Shown here in pieces: positions 40,958-53,700 of a stretch of 64,000 nt of DNA. The position numbers were made by a program, and so were the translations under genes. How positions within the stretch are numbered: the stretch's first letter is position 1; each line of letters opens with the position of its first letter. The DNA is from Vitis vinifera (taxonomy: Eukaryota > Streptophyta > Magnoliopsida > Vitales > Vitaceae). The stretch spans positions 27,075,001 through 27,139,000 of the forward strand of contig NC_081820.1 of assembly GCF_030704535.1 (NCBI RefSeq), given 5' to 3'. The notes beneath the pieces were generated by a model that was not told where the DNA came from, made no database searches, and saw only the letters and a list, made by a program, of their open reading frames with translations.

Positions 40958-41068
40958 TCTGGAGAAGTAGACATGGTGTGGTATTGGTTCGGCTCATCTT
41001 CTTTCATTCATTTTCATCGGCTCAAAGACGAGCCGAACCAATATCACTCTTGTATGCTTCTTTGCATG
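40958..41068 (+). ncRNA. MIR479: MicroRNA precursor, miR479/miR171 superfamily
   Basis: The 5' arm TGTGGTATTGGTTCGGCTCA(TC) at 40977-40998 pairs with the 3' arm CGAGCCGAACCAATATCACT(C) at 41029-41049 over almost its full length. The loop is about 30 nt, and pairing extends below the duplex (AGAAG..TAGACATG against CATACAAG..CTTCT). The strands match the miR479 / miR171-star pattern I recall from Vitis and Populus; the 3' strand starts with C rather than U. miR171 members cut GRAS (SCL6/HAM) mRNAs; miR479 targets are less certain. Either arm could be the functional strand, and the reverse-strand transcript would also fold. Confidence 0.88.
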
Positions 41069-41583
41069 TATAGTTCTTCTCTTAACCGCAAGCAAGTCAT
41101 TTCCTACAGAACTGCTCTTTTCGTTTTTCCACTGCTCCCCTTTCGGTATTGTTTTTCATTGTCATGGTTTTGGCTCAGCGGAAAAGTAGATCCAGGAAAT
41201 GGGCTTAATCTGACTTTCTTTCTGCTTGTTTGTTTCCATGGAAATCATTTTCCTACTGTGTAAGATTTGCAGATTTTTGAGTAGTCGTGATTGGTAGTGG
41301 GCAGCTTATATTTTTCTTTGTTTTCTTCTCCATGTGTCATTTTATTCTAACCATTTCAAGGCATTTGCAGCTGCCTGAGGCTGATCCTGCAGTGTGAAAA
41401 GATATTTTCTATGGAGCCAAACGGAGGAATTTTCCCAGAGGGGAAGTCAGTTTTCTCTAGATTTTGTCGCTATGCATGCTAACCCTTCACATACACAATA
41501 TTTGACTCAATACCGGTAAAGAGCAACTGCATTCTTTCCCTCATCTGCCTCAAGTTCTTACATTTACACAAGATTTTCTTTTA

Positions 41584-41790
41584 GGCTGTGTTTGGTCATG
41601 AAAAGTTTGAGGGAAAATACAAGGAAAAAAAACTAGTGAGAAAAATTAGATGAAAAATAAAAAATAAATTTAAAATTAATAAATTATTTTTATATTCTGC
41701 TTCAAACACATTTCTCAAATTATTTTCTTAAACAATTTTTTTCTTTTATTATAATTTTTTGAAAATCAAACAAATCCCTAATTTTTCAGG
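41584..41790. repeat. MITE-like element (GTGTTTGGT / ATCAAACAAAT ends)
   Basis: Left end GGCTGTGTTTGGTCATGAAA and right end (reverse complement) AGGGATTTGTTTGATTTTCA form a degenerate inverted pair. The inner text (AAATTTAAAATTAATAAATT) recurs near 45180, 45480, 47210 and 47710. Confidence 0.55.
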
Positions 41791-42238
41791 ATTTTCAAAC
41801 ACATGTTGTTTCCGCATCTTATGGTTTAGGACAAAAGGCCACTAGACTTCAAATCCTTCTCTATATTGGCACAATACTATAGGCTTTAAAACCCTTCTCA
41901 ATACGGATAAGGACAAATCAATTGATTCAATTAGACTCTCATATTAGGTAAGAAATTGATTTTGATCCCATTTGTATAATTTATTTTCTCTTATAGAAAT
42001 TTTCTCTATTATAAATTAAAATTGTATTTACAAAAGAAGTGACTTTAATTATAAATTTTTTCCCTAACTAATGTACTATTATTCCACATGTGATCTGTTT
42101 CCTACGCATTGTATAGCCACATATCCATTCAATATCATAAACGGAATCTAGCAACATTGTTCCCAATGAATTTGACATGGCCCCTTTCGAAAGGAACATT
42201 AAATATCTAGTAGATAAAATATAATAATGCAGGTTTGG

Positions 42239-42883
42239 AGGTAGTTGAATTTTAAACACATACGGGAAACATATATGGTCCATGCCAATATAAAAAGATC
42301 ATAACATGTTACTCCAATCTTATTTTATAGCGATGCAATGTAATGAACTCATGCTCATTGGAGAAAAAAAAAAAGTCTAGTCAATAATGATGAAGACAGT
42401 TGAGGATAGTTCCATAGTTGAACAGAAAGCTATGCTAATCTTGATTATTTTTCCGAGCAATGGAAATATTTTGTGCATTTAACCAAAGTTTTTTTTTAGC
42501 AACTTCTAGCTTTTAATTTAATTTTTATGGTATACTCACTAGATATTTAGTTCAAGGTTGCAGTTTGATTATTGATAACCTAATTACTATTATGAGGTAG
42601 TTGAATTTTAAACACATAGCGGAAACGTGCAGAGTTCGTGCCAATATAAAAAAATCATAACATGTTACTTCAACCTTATCTTTAAGCGTGATGCGATGTA
42701 ATGAACTCATGCTCATTGGAGAAAAAAAAGTCTAGCCAATAATGATGAAGACAGTTGAGGATAGTTTCATAGTTGAACAAAAAGAAATGCTAACGTTGAT
42801 TGTTCTTATGGGTAATGTAAATATTTTTTGTGTTTAATCGGAGTTTTTTTAAGCAACTTCTAGCTTTTAATTTAATTTTTACT
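42239..42883. repeat. Tandem duplication, about 356-bp period
   Basis: GGTAGTTGAATTTTAAACAC starts both copies (about 42239 and 42596). Both hold CATAACATGTTACT, TGAACTCATGCTCATTGGAG, AATGATGAAGACAGTTGAGG and CAACTTCTAGCTTTTAATTT in order. Copies differ by scattered changes and A-run lengths. Confidence 0.9.
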
Positions 42884-43387
42884 ATTTATGAGGTAATGTT
42901 ATAGTGCAATAATGTTACTCTTAAACCCGAGGATGGGTTACCTAAATGATGATGGTCAAATATCATAAAAGATGTAATCTATCCTCGTTGGATGTAAATT
43001 GGTTTTCAAACATTATAAAGGTATATTTTTGAAATAAAAAGGAAATTGAAGAGTGATTGTCAAATTTCCTTTCCTATAATTGAAGTTGATATCAATCATA
43101 TATTGATATTTATAATTGTTGTATGTTGGCTAAACAAATTCTCAATCTTTTCATGTGTATACAAGTTGCTTAATCAGTAATTAAAGTAGGAAAATTTGTG
43201 TAAGCCTTATTGCTTTTATATTATTCTAACCTTCGTAGTATTAGAATCTCATGTAGTGGTAGGTTATGAGTTTGAATTTCATTGGATGTTTATTTTTTTA
43301 ATTTCATTTTTTTCTTTTTTTTTTTGGTTTATGGATATTCCTATCTTTCTAGATAAAGGTATGAAATCAAACCAGAGGTTGTAGTTA

Positions 43388-43537
43388 AGAGAGAGTGTTA
43401 GGGAGAGTGATAGAGATATCTATATTTAAGGAAAGGTGTTAGAAAGTGTGATAGAGCTATCTGCAGTTAAGAAAACGTGTTAAAGAGTGATACATATTGT
43501 AAACTAAATCAGAGTGATACATATTGTAAACTAAATC
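43388..43537. repeat. Short tandem repeats
   Basis: A 27-bp unit beginning AGAGTGATACATATTGTAAA is repeated exactly at 43484-43510 and 43511-43537. Before it, a degenerate unit of about 50 bp (GTTAAG..GTGTTAG..GTGATAGAG.TATCT) occurs two to three times. Confidence 0.8.
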
Positions 43538-44559
43538 TTAAGAACCGAATACTACTCTGCATTTTTGGAGCTCAAAAAATAACTACAAAAGCATTGTCTA
43601 GTTTAAGAATTGTTCTTGAAATCAATTTTTTAATTTAAAAAAGATAAAACAATTTTTAATTTGAAAAAAAAAAAACATTTGACAATAGACCATTTTTGGA
43701 TAATTTGTTTTAAAATTTATTTTATTTTTTAAAACAAATTTAAGGCATTTTCAATTTTTTTTCACAATGGTTTGAGCAACGGTTGAAAATAATAATGATA
43801 CTTTGAAAACTTTTATATTATATACAAGTTTACCGCACCATCATGAATAATAAATTGAAAAAACAGTTTTTTTATATTTAAGTTCTCAAACAAAATCTTG
43901 TTTTTAAAAATAAGTGGAAATTGTTTTTAAGAATTATTTTCATAAACTATTATTATTCTTTTTAACATTTCTAAATAGACTAATCATTTCTGTTTCTCTT
44001 TCAGCAAATTGAACCATGTTAAAGGGTGTTAAATGCTTCCAATTCTGTGATCATAAATCGAAGAACAGTTGAGCAACATGCTGAACATTGACAAAAAACT
44101 TTTATATTCAGTGTACATATAATCATAGAGACAGTGTTTCAGTTTGATTAATAAGCCAGGGCATCTTTGTCTATATTCAATGATGGCTTGGCACCATGTG
44201 AGGTAGGAGACAGGTTTCCCTGTTCTTCCATGGAGGTCCCATAGAGAACATTAATTATTTGTTACTAATTTTCTATGGCAATAGTACTTTTAATATGATT
44301 TATTGTTTGTTTGTTGTTGGAGTATTGATTTAAGTAAATTAAATTACCATATGACATGTACATAAAACTTTCGATTAGGTGATTAAAAGAGATGAAATGA
44401 TTCAAATCCGTAAATTTAACCCTTCACATGTTTGAATTGGAAAAATGATCCATTTTTAACATAAATACTCTTCAATATTTTAATTATTTACATGTGAGTT
44501 TTAAAACAAAATTTTATTTTTATAAGAAAAAGTGAGGATGTTTTTATAAAAAAATAAGG

Positions 44560-44960
44560 TCTAGTAACTGTTTTCGAAAATAATTATTTAAAATAATTTT
44601 TGAGAATAACATTTAAAAACTGTTCTTTGATGTTTTATAGAACAAAAATCTATTTAAGAATTTAAAATATTTTTAACTTATTTTTAATATTTTCAAATAT
44701 GTTTTAAAAATAATTTTTGTATTTATTACTTTACTTTTAATCATTTTACATGTTAATATAGTTATTTTTTAAAACAACTTTTATAAAATAAATGAAAACA
44801 ACCCAAACAATTACAAAATGTTCTTTGAAAATATTTTATTTTCTGTTTTTAAGAATAAAAAATAGAAAATGGTTTTTTTGTTGACAAACGTGTTTTCTTA
44901 TTTTTGTTTTGTTTTAAAGAATAAAAAATTATTTTCGTTATTAAACTTATCTAAGCATTT
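44560..44960. repeat. AT-rich dispersed element, copy 2 of 3
   Basis: Same ordered landmarks as 36500-36790 and 52815-53066, including AAAACTGTTCTTTGATGTTT near the left side. Longer than the other copies on its right side. Confidence 0.5.
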
Positions 44961-45000
44961 TTTAGGTTGAAAAAATATTGAGGTTAGATTTACAACTCTA

Positions 45001-45303
45001 AGGTCTTGTTTGGTTTCGAAAAAAATTGTAAGAAAAAATGTTTTTTTTTTTTATATTTGATTCACTATGAAAAAATATATAAAAATAAATATAATTAAAT
45101 TTGATTTGAAATTTATATATTTTAAAATTATTTAAGTTTTATATAAAATTAAAAAAAAAGTTTGAAATAGTATATAAGAATAATTTATTAATTTAAAATA
45201 TTTTTTATTTCCTATTTTTGTTCTTTTATACTTTTTTTTCTATTTTCTTTTTTTCACATTTTCCTTCAAAATTTTCAATAAGCCAATGTAGCCGAATGAC
45301 TAT
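45001..45303. repeat. MITE-like element (GGTCTTGTTTGGTTTCGAAA end)
   Basis: Shows the left end and inner blocks (AAATTATTTAAGTTTTATAT, AATTTATTAATTT) seen in related copies at 41584-41790, 46985-47320 and 47495-47820. Confidence 0.5.
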
Positions 45304-46083
45304 AGAACTAGACGATAGATCACATTAAGAAAAATTACATTAAGAACCCTTTGTATAATTACTTTGATGCTTAAGTTAATTAGAGAAAACTTACGTATTT
45401 TTAAATTATTTAATTTTTATATAAAAAAGTTAAATTAGTAAAATGAATTTTAAGTAACATAAAAATAATTTATTAACTTTAAATTAAATTTTTAATTTTC
45501 TTTTATTTTTATTACCTTCTATCTTTTCTTTATATTTTCTTTTCTATTTATTTGAAAACCAAACATACCCTTAAAAAAGGAGTATTATAGTTTAATGAAA
45601 ATCAAAGCATCAATGACGCGTTAAGAGCGCCTATGAATGGTGAGCGTGAAGATTGGTTCAATTATATCCACGCTATCAAACACTGCAATTTGCTATCAAT
45701 CACTGCAACTTGTGCTGTGAGCTGTGATATGAAAGCGACTTAACGACAATACGGTCCAGGTATCATTTAGGAGTAACGCCTTGGTTAAAAACTAGTTCAA
45801 GAAAACAAATCCGAGCATAAAAGCTTGATAAAATAATAACCACGCTTAAATAATAAAATCTACTGATGCCAACTCGGGTTAATGTACTAAATTAATAAGA
45901 AACTTAAATAAATAAAATAATAATATTTTTTGAAATAACCTAAGAAAATATAAATTAATATATGGGTTAATTTTATTGACCACCCCTATAATTTGGCTGA
46001 TACACCTAATTTTATTAGTTTGAAATTTTATTAAATGTCTATCGTATCCGATATTTTCACTCACCTTCTTTCTAATTAATTAA

Positions 46084-46106
46084 ATATATATATATATATA
46101 TATATA
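46084..46106. repeat. (AT)n microsatellite
   Basis: About eleven AT units. Confidence 0.9.
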
Positions 46107-46933
46107 ACCAATGAAAACTAATTGTATTTAACTAAAACTTTAAGGGAAGTGAGTGAAATTAACTTTAATGTATATGTATTAAGTAAAAATTCATCGATTC
46201 ACTCTTTCACGAAACCAAAGGTGGAGTCAAGAAAGAGGTTTTGGGGAGGACAATATATGAAACTTATTTCAGATTGACAAAACAACTAGTTTCCTTAAAA
46301 TTTAAGGTTAAGGGATCAAATTTTATTATCCCTAATGATTTTTATCAATATGCCCCTTTTGGGCACTATTTGGCTCTACCGACGCACGAAATCATCACAT
46401 ATTTGAAACTTCTTCATCTTTTAGGATAATAAAATTTGACATCATATCTCTTTTTTTTATGAGTTTTTATATCTTTACGATTAATTATAATCATTATTTT
46501 TAGATTTAATAGTACTCTATGATAGAAACATAATACTTTTTATAAATTAATAAATTATTTATTTATTGATAAATGAGTGACAATTAATTTCTCTTTGTCC
46601 ATAAATATTATTTTATAAGGGTTTTACTATACTAAGGTATTGCAGTTGTACTTATCAAGTCAAAATTTAGACTGATGACTATATATGGTAAGTTTATACT
46701 ATTAAACAATAGTACAAATAAATGAAATTAAGATATAAATCATTTAACTTAAAAAAGTACATACATGACACCACCTTATTGATATTATTTCTTTGGTATG
46801 TATATTGTAAATGGAACCTACGTACGATTCATTAAGTAAAAAAATGAAAGAAGAGCTTTGAAATTGTAATGTTAACTTCTTCGTCCAAATCTAATATGTA
46901 AGTAAATAAAATTTAATATTGCTAAGTGAGAGT

Positions 46934-47945
46934 AAAATATTGAGCAACCAACATGTTTCATGTTTTGAATAATTTCAATAAGAGAATTTAATACCATATT
47001 TGATTCCCAAAAAATACAAAGTAAAGAAAAAAAAAATTAAAAATGGTTTTCTTATATTTAATTTTATTATAAAAAATATAAAAGAATATCAAATATGATT
47101 AAAATTAATTAGAAAATGATGCATTTTTAAGTTATTCAATCCTTATATAATAGAAAAAAAATAAGTAAAATGAGTTTAAAAAAATACATAAAAATAATTT
47201 ACCAATTTTGAATTTATTTTTTATTTCCTTTCCCCCTATTCTTTTTTTCTTTCTACTTTTCATTTTTATTTTATTTTTCTCACAACTTCTGTCAAATTTT
47301 TTGAGAATCGAACATAACCTATATAGGATACAAGTGGCAGTTACTTATCTTAATAAATCTTAAGATGGTCTATATTGACTTGGTCCGGTCCACAGACACC
47401 CCTACTCAATATTTCAAAGAATTTAGGTAGGATCTTTCAATTAAAATATTGAGCAACCAACATGTTTCATGTTTTGAATAATTTCAATAAGAGAATTTAA
47501 TATAATATTTGATTCCCAAAAAATACAAAGTAAAGAAAAAAAATTAAAAATGGTTTTCTTATATTTAATTTTATTATAAAAAAATAAAAGAATATAAAAT
47601 ATAATTAAAATTTATTAAAAAATGATGCATTTTTAAGTTATTCAATACTTATATAATAGAAAAAAAAATAAGTAAAATGAGTTTAAAGAAATACATAAAA
47701 ATAATTTATCAATTTTAAATTTATTTTTTTATTTCCCTTCACCTCTTTTTTCTTTATTTCTACTTTTTATTTTTATTTTATTTTTCTCACATGTCAAATT
47801 TTCCAAGAACCGAACATAACCTATATAGGATACAAGTGGCAGTTACTTATCTTAATATATCTTATGATGGTCTATATTGACTTGGTCCGGTCCACAAAAA
47901 CCCCTACTCAATATTTCAAATAATTTAGGTAGGATCTTTCAATTA
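46934..47945. repeat. Tandem duplication, 509-bp period, containing a MITE
   Basis: AAAATATTGAGCAACCAACA opens copies at 46934 and 47443. Both run through TTTGATTCCCAAAAAATACA, the MITE-like core, CGAACATAACCTATATAGGA and CTTGGTCCGGTCCAC to GGTAGGATCTTTCAATTA. Identity is high (a few percent difference plus small indels), so the event is fairly recent. Confidence 0.95.
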
Positions 47946-49367
47946 CTCATATCGCTTATCAATATTAATATGGCCAAAGAGAAAGTAAGCATGCAGTAAT
48001 ATATACAATTGAAGGTCAAAATTCCAAGATTCAAAATAGTGACAGGAAACAATTTTTGTGATCAGTCTTTATCAATTGGATATCTAATACAATGAATATA
48101 TACTAATTTATAATTCTTATTGACCTTAACAAATATAATATTATAAGTCTAACGTGCCATACAAGGTTAGGACTTCAAATACTTAAAAATCACAAGATTC
48201 GACTATCTGTCATATTAGTTGAAGTCCAACTCATTATTAATGCTATTAATTTGAGTTTCAATTTTTCGAGTTTGGGGCAAAAATAATTTATTTAAAAAAA
48301 TTATCGTATTTAGTGTGTTTTTTTTTTTTACCGCATTTGTCTTACTTGAGTTTTTTTTTGTTAGTAACTATTATTTTTAATATAAAAACTATAATTAGTA
48401 ACTACGGTTTTCAATTTATCTTTAAAAGTGTAGTCATCAATTATGATTTTAAACTTAAATTAAAAATTACGATTGTCCACTGTGGTTTTGTGATGTCAAC
48501 GTCCATATGGATGAAAAATACTAACTTAAAATTATTTTAATAAAGAATTTACTCTATTTTTAAAAAAATAAATATTTATGCTTAACACTTATATTTTCAT
48601 GAATATATATTAAATTAGAATACAAATTTGTAGTCGAGGAGGGGGAGAGGTGTTTATGCAAATCATTATAAAATATTCATATGGTACTTACCAAACTTTC
48701 AATCTTGGTCAATGATAATATATCAAATACAATAAATAAAACCAAAATATAAAATAACGTGACCAAAGTATAAAGAAAAGATATGGAAGTTGGTTATAAA
48801 GTAAAAAAACCAAATATATATATAGAAATGTTATATTAAAATGGATGATAAATTACTCGTGTTAGAAAAAATAATTTCCATTTACTAAAAAATTGTACAT
48901 ATAATTGCCCTTAATTTTTTTTTTTATCAAAAAATATTTAATAAGAGATGTGAATTAAAAAAATTGTTGAAGGGTATTTTTGTCATAAAAGGGTTGTATT
49001 TCATGAATTTTAATTAAATAACTGTTGTTTATTATTGAATCAGGAAAGTAAAAGCATATGTTCAACACATGATTTTAAAATTTATTATAAAAATAGTAAT
49101 TGAAAAACAAAAACCTTCCTTAAAAAGCATGGGAAAAATGATGAGAAAAGGAAAGCTTGGAAAAATAAAAAATAAAATAAAAATAAAAATTCATTGTATA
49201 AATTTTTATAATATTTTGCGTTTGCCCTTTTCCCTCTCTATTATTTTTGTCGTATTGCGTTTAACCGTTCTTTAAGCTGATGGTCTGTTGCTTTTCCATT
49301 TTAACGTGAAGTCCACACGCCGTACTTCAGCGAGACCATCTTACTCCATGAGGCTCAATCTTGATCT

Positions 49368-49396
49368 TGCCACGTATCCTACAAGTATACGTGGCA
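49368..49396. promoter_or_regulatory. Perfect inverted repeat with two ACGT cores, PUB promoter
   Basis: TGCCACGTAT and ATACGTGGCA are exact inverted 10-mers separated by 9 bp. Each contains an ACGTGGC/GCCACGT core, the type bound by bZIP (ABRE/G-box) factors. A further CACGTG lies near 49483. It is about 350-400 bp upstream of the likely transcription start of the U-box gene. Confidence 0.55.
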
Positions 49397-49739
49397 GCCG
49401 ATTACCAAAGAACCATTATATCCCATGCCGCGCCGGAGCGAGGTAATATAATCCCCTACACTCGGTTTTCTCTTGGTCCAACACGTGCTCACCAAAGCCA
49501 AACCCATTTTCAATGCTTCCACGCCTTTCCATCGTTCTCTGCCAATCATCCTCCTGGATGTGTCGTGGAATCAGCAAAAGATCATCCTGGAAATATCATT
49601 TTCAGAAAAATTGAAAAGGGGCTGATTAACGTTTCTGAGTAAACGAAAAGAAACGAAAAGTTTTATTTATTTGTTTATTATTTTTTTTTTTAACGAATAT
49701 ACGAAAACAACTTTCCATTATTTTTCTGTCTTCCTGTCT

Positions 49740-50767
49740 CTACCAAAACGAAGTCTCTCTTCTTTGAGCGAGAAAAAATTCGCTCTAGGAAGAGTGTCTC
49801 ATCAGAACCCTAACTTTCTCGGGAAAAAGGGATTCCTCATAGATTTTTCTGTAATGCCCTGCTGCTTTTATGAATATTGTTCAATGAATTAATCGATTTC
49901 TTCATTCAGCAGGTCAGTTTTTTGAGTACTTGTATGCGTTTTAGTAATGTTGAGGACTCCGGTTGGTTCTCGGGAAAGTTCGGTGTAAAGGCTTTCTAGA
50001 AAATTGGATTTTGGTTTTGCTTTCATTTCGGTTATTCGTTCCCGAAAACCAAACAGAAGGTGAGATGATTCCTTGGATTGGTGAACTTGACTTGTTGCAG
50101 TGCTAGTCCAATTTTCGAGTGGTTTGATTGGTAATAATTTCTTAAAATTCTGGAATGAATTGGTAGTGATCGATTTTTGGAGTTTGACTTCAGGAGTTTT
50201 AGTTTGATGCTCCGGTTGGTTGCAGAGAAATTGGAGAAGTAAGAAATAAAAATTAGACCTGTAAAACTCAACTAAGCTTTGTGCAACTATTTGAATGGGC
50301 TAAATTAAGCATTTTTGTTTTCTAAGAAGGGAAAGTTTTTAAATTTATTTTCTATCATCCTCTTTGGCCACTAAACAGGGCTGATCTTTTCTTTTGAAGT
50401 CTACTCCGGCTATTCAGTAGTGGAATTGCTTAACTACTTAGGTTTTGCAGTAGAACTAAAAGCTTCATTTTTAGGTGTAATTTCGGTTCATAGTCTCTAG
50501 ATCCTTCTGCTTGTGATAATACAAACGATTGTCTTTGAATTTTGGTTGCCGTGGAGAATCATTCATTTATTTTATTTGATGATTTAACTTTTGTTACCAT
50601 TTTTTATATTTTATTTCTTCCTAAATTGGATTAGATGATTGAGAACCAGTATATCTGATTGAGAATATTCTTGGAAATGGATATAAATGCAGGATTGCTG
50701 TCCTTGCAAAGGTCATAATTGAACTTCTCTAAGTTCATGTCCATAGCTTGTTTTCTCCCTAAATAAG
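49740..50767 (+). other. 5' UTR of the U-box gene with a leader intron
   Basis: A likely non-coding exon ends at CAG/GTCAGT (49912) and a matching acceptor GCAG lies near 50693, leaving about 75 bp of leader before the ATG at 50768. The transcript start is not resolved. Confidence 0.5.
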
Positions 50768-53700
50768 ATGGAGAAGGATGCAAATGTTACTGTCTCACTT
50801 GTTCCAGCCTCAGAGTTACTCTCTCAGACTATCCTGACTGTCTTTGACACTGTACATGCTGCCAAAGCAGTCATCATTCAAGATGCGAATTTCCAGCAAT
50901 TCGCAATTTACTTGGAGATGGTCACAGTGGTCCTGAAAGAGTTGGCCAATCTAAAGATAGAGGATTCTGAGAGGTTAAAAATTGCTGTTGCAAATCTTAA
51001 TCGAGAGATTAAGGTTGCAAAGCAGCTAACTGTGGAGTGTGGGAAGAGAAACAAGATCTATCTCTTAGTCAATTGCCAGAGAATTTCCAAGGACTTAGAG
51101 TGTATCACAAAAGAGATTAGTCGGGTTCTAGGCCTTATTCCTGATATTTCATTCAATATTAATGATAAGATTAGTAAACTACGCAAGGATATGTTAGATT
51201 CCAAGTATCAAGCAACTGCAGTGGAGGAAGAAATTCTGGAAAAAATTGAAACTGGTATACGGGAGAGGAATGTCGACAAATCCTATGCAAATAATTTGCT
51301 CCTCTGTATTGCTGAGGCTGCTGGGATTTCAACTGAGCAGTCAGTATTGAAGAGAGAGTTAGAAGAATTCAAGAGTGAAATAGAGGATGTGAACCTCAGA
51401 GAAGACAGTGCAGAAGCTTTAAAAATGGGAAAGATTGTTGCATTGCTTGCAAAAGCAGATGCTGCCACATCTCCTGAGGAGAAAGAAATCAAATATTTTA
51501 ATCAGCGAAATTCTTTGGGTACGCAACGACTGGAACCTCTACATGCATTCTACTGTTCAATCACTCATGATGTCATGGTGGATCCTGTGGAAACTTCCTC
51601 AGGGCAGACATTTGAGAGAAGTGCAATAGAGAAGTGGATTGCAGAAGGGAATAAGCTCTGTCCATTGACAGCGACTCCCTTGGACATGTCAGCTTTACGA
51701 CCTAACAAAATTCTTCGACAATCAATTGAAGAATGGAAGGATAGGAACACCATGATTATGCTTGCTTCTCTCAAACCTGCACTCCATTCAAATGATGAGC
51801 AAGAAGTTCTTCAATCTCTGGGCAAGCTGCATGATCTATGTATTGAACGAGAGTTGCACCGTGAATGGGTAATGATGGAGGAGTACTGTCCAATTCTTAT
51901 TGGACTTCTTGGTGCAAAAAACCGTGAAATAAGAAAACTTTCTCTAGTCATCCTTTGCATTCTTGCAAAGGATAGCAATGAGAATAAGGTACTGCTTAGT
52001 TCCTTCATTACTACCTGACAATTTAAGCTCATGCATTTCTTAAGCTTTTTAGCTTAAACAAATAAATATAATCTCTTATATCTTTCTTCCATAAAATTAT
52101 TGTTATTATTATTATCATTATTATCATCACTATTATTAGTATTTTTATTATGAGTGCTAGTACTTTATTTTTTGCAGCAGGAAAGAATCTCTAGAGTGAA
52201 TAATGCAATCGAATCAATTGTTCGTTCCCACTATTACTACCATTTTAGTTATTTTTATTTACTTATTTATTTATTTTTTGTGGCAGGAAAGAATTGCTAG
52301 AGTGAATAATGCAATTGAATCAATTGTTCGTTCCCTTGCCCGCCAGATTGGGGAAAGCAAGTTAGCGTTGCAATTACTATTGGAGCTATCAAGAAGTAAT
52401 CTAGTGCGTGACTTCATCGGCAATGTTCAGGGTTGCATATTTCTCTTAGTGACTATCTCCAGTGGTGATGATACTCAAGCTGCCATAGATGCAAAGGAGC
52501 TTTTGGAAAATCTCTCTTTTCTTGATCAGAATGTTATTCAGATGGCAAGGGCAAATTATTTTAAACCTTTGTTGCGCCTTCTTTCTTCAGGTATTGTTTT
52601 GATGATGTGCTTTCTAATTTCTATCCACTATCAGATTCAATACAAAGTATTCTAGTAGGCTCATGGGGTTGCTAATATTTAATATCATATTTTCTCAGCA
52701 TTTGATTCCTATTCAAGTTGTTGCATGTATTAGTGTAGGAATGCTTCAAAGTTTAAACTTGTAAGCATTGAGTCTCATTGAACTGATGCATCTATTGGTA
52801 TAAGAAATCAAGAATTAAGGGCGTGATTGGTAATTGTTTTCAAAAACAGTTCTAAAAAACAGTTTTTGAAAACTGTTTTATGATATTTTGTAGAATAAAA
52901 GTTTATTTAAAAACCTAAAATGTTTTTAACATGTTTTTAATATTTTTTAATATTTCTTAAAAATAATTTTTATGTCTATTGTTTTGTTTATAATCATTTT
53001 TATATAATTATTTTTTAAAACAACCCTCAGAAAACAAGTGAAAACAACAAAAAAACAAGCCTTAAACCTTTTCAAGTTCAACACTAAAGTATTCCTTTAG
53101 ATGATTGTTTAATTGAGTATTTGATATTTGATATGTGAGATCCACCTGCAAAATGGTATAACTATTTAACTTTTCTTGTTTACTGAGATGGGTTATTCTG
53201 AAAAAGTAAAAACTGTACAACTTAAAAAATTCTTCATCATGGCAAGGCTTAAGAAAGTACAAACATTGAAAAAAACCAAAGAAGAAAGAAAGAGAAATTA
53301 CATATACAAGCATCATATGTTGTGCAATAATACTTAAACATGCATCTTATGGAGTGCAGTTAAGGAAAAATTTCTGACTACTCCTTATTTTAATATCTGA
53401 GCGCAAAAGTTACTACTGGTTCAACTTATAAATGATAATCAGGAAGTCATGAAATTATTACTTGTAAGTTACTGTAAATAAGGGCGATCATGGTGATGCA
53501 GGGCCAGTGAATGCTAAAATGACTGTGGCTGCTACTTTGTCAGAGATTGAGTTAACTGACAATAATAAATTGAGTCTATTTGAAGATGGAGCACTTCAGC
53601 CACTTCTAGTATTGCTCTCACATAGCGATATGGAGATGAAGAAAGTGGCTGTTAAAGCTCTTTATAACCTCTCCAGTGTGCCACAAAATGGATTGCGGAT

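Larger units (their letters stand above)
41069..49300. other. Gene-free AT-rich region, about 8.2 kb
   Basis: Composed of MITE-like segments, two large tandem duplications and simple repeats, described separately. I see no exon chain, rRNA or tRNA. Confidence 0.6.

Noticed and set aside
49361..49892. Short open frames upstream of the U-box gene
   Set aside because: They overlap the promoter and leader and have no recognisable domain.
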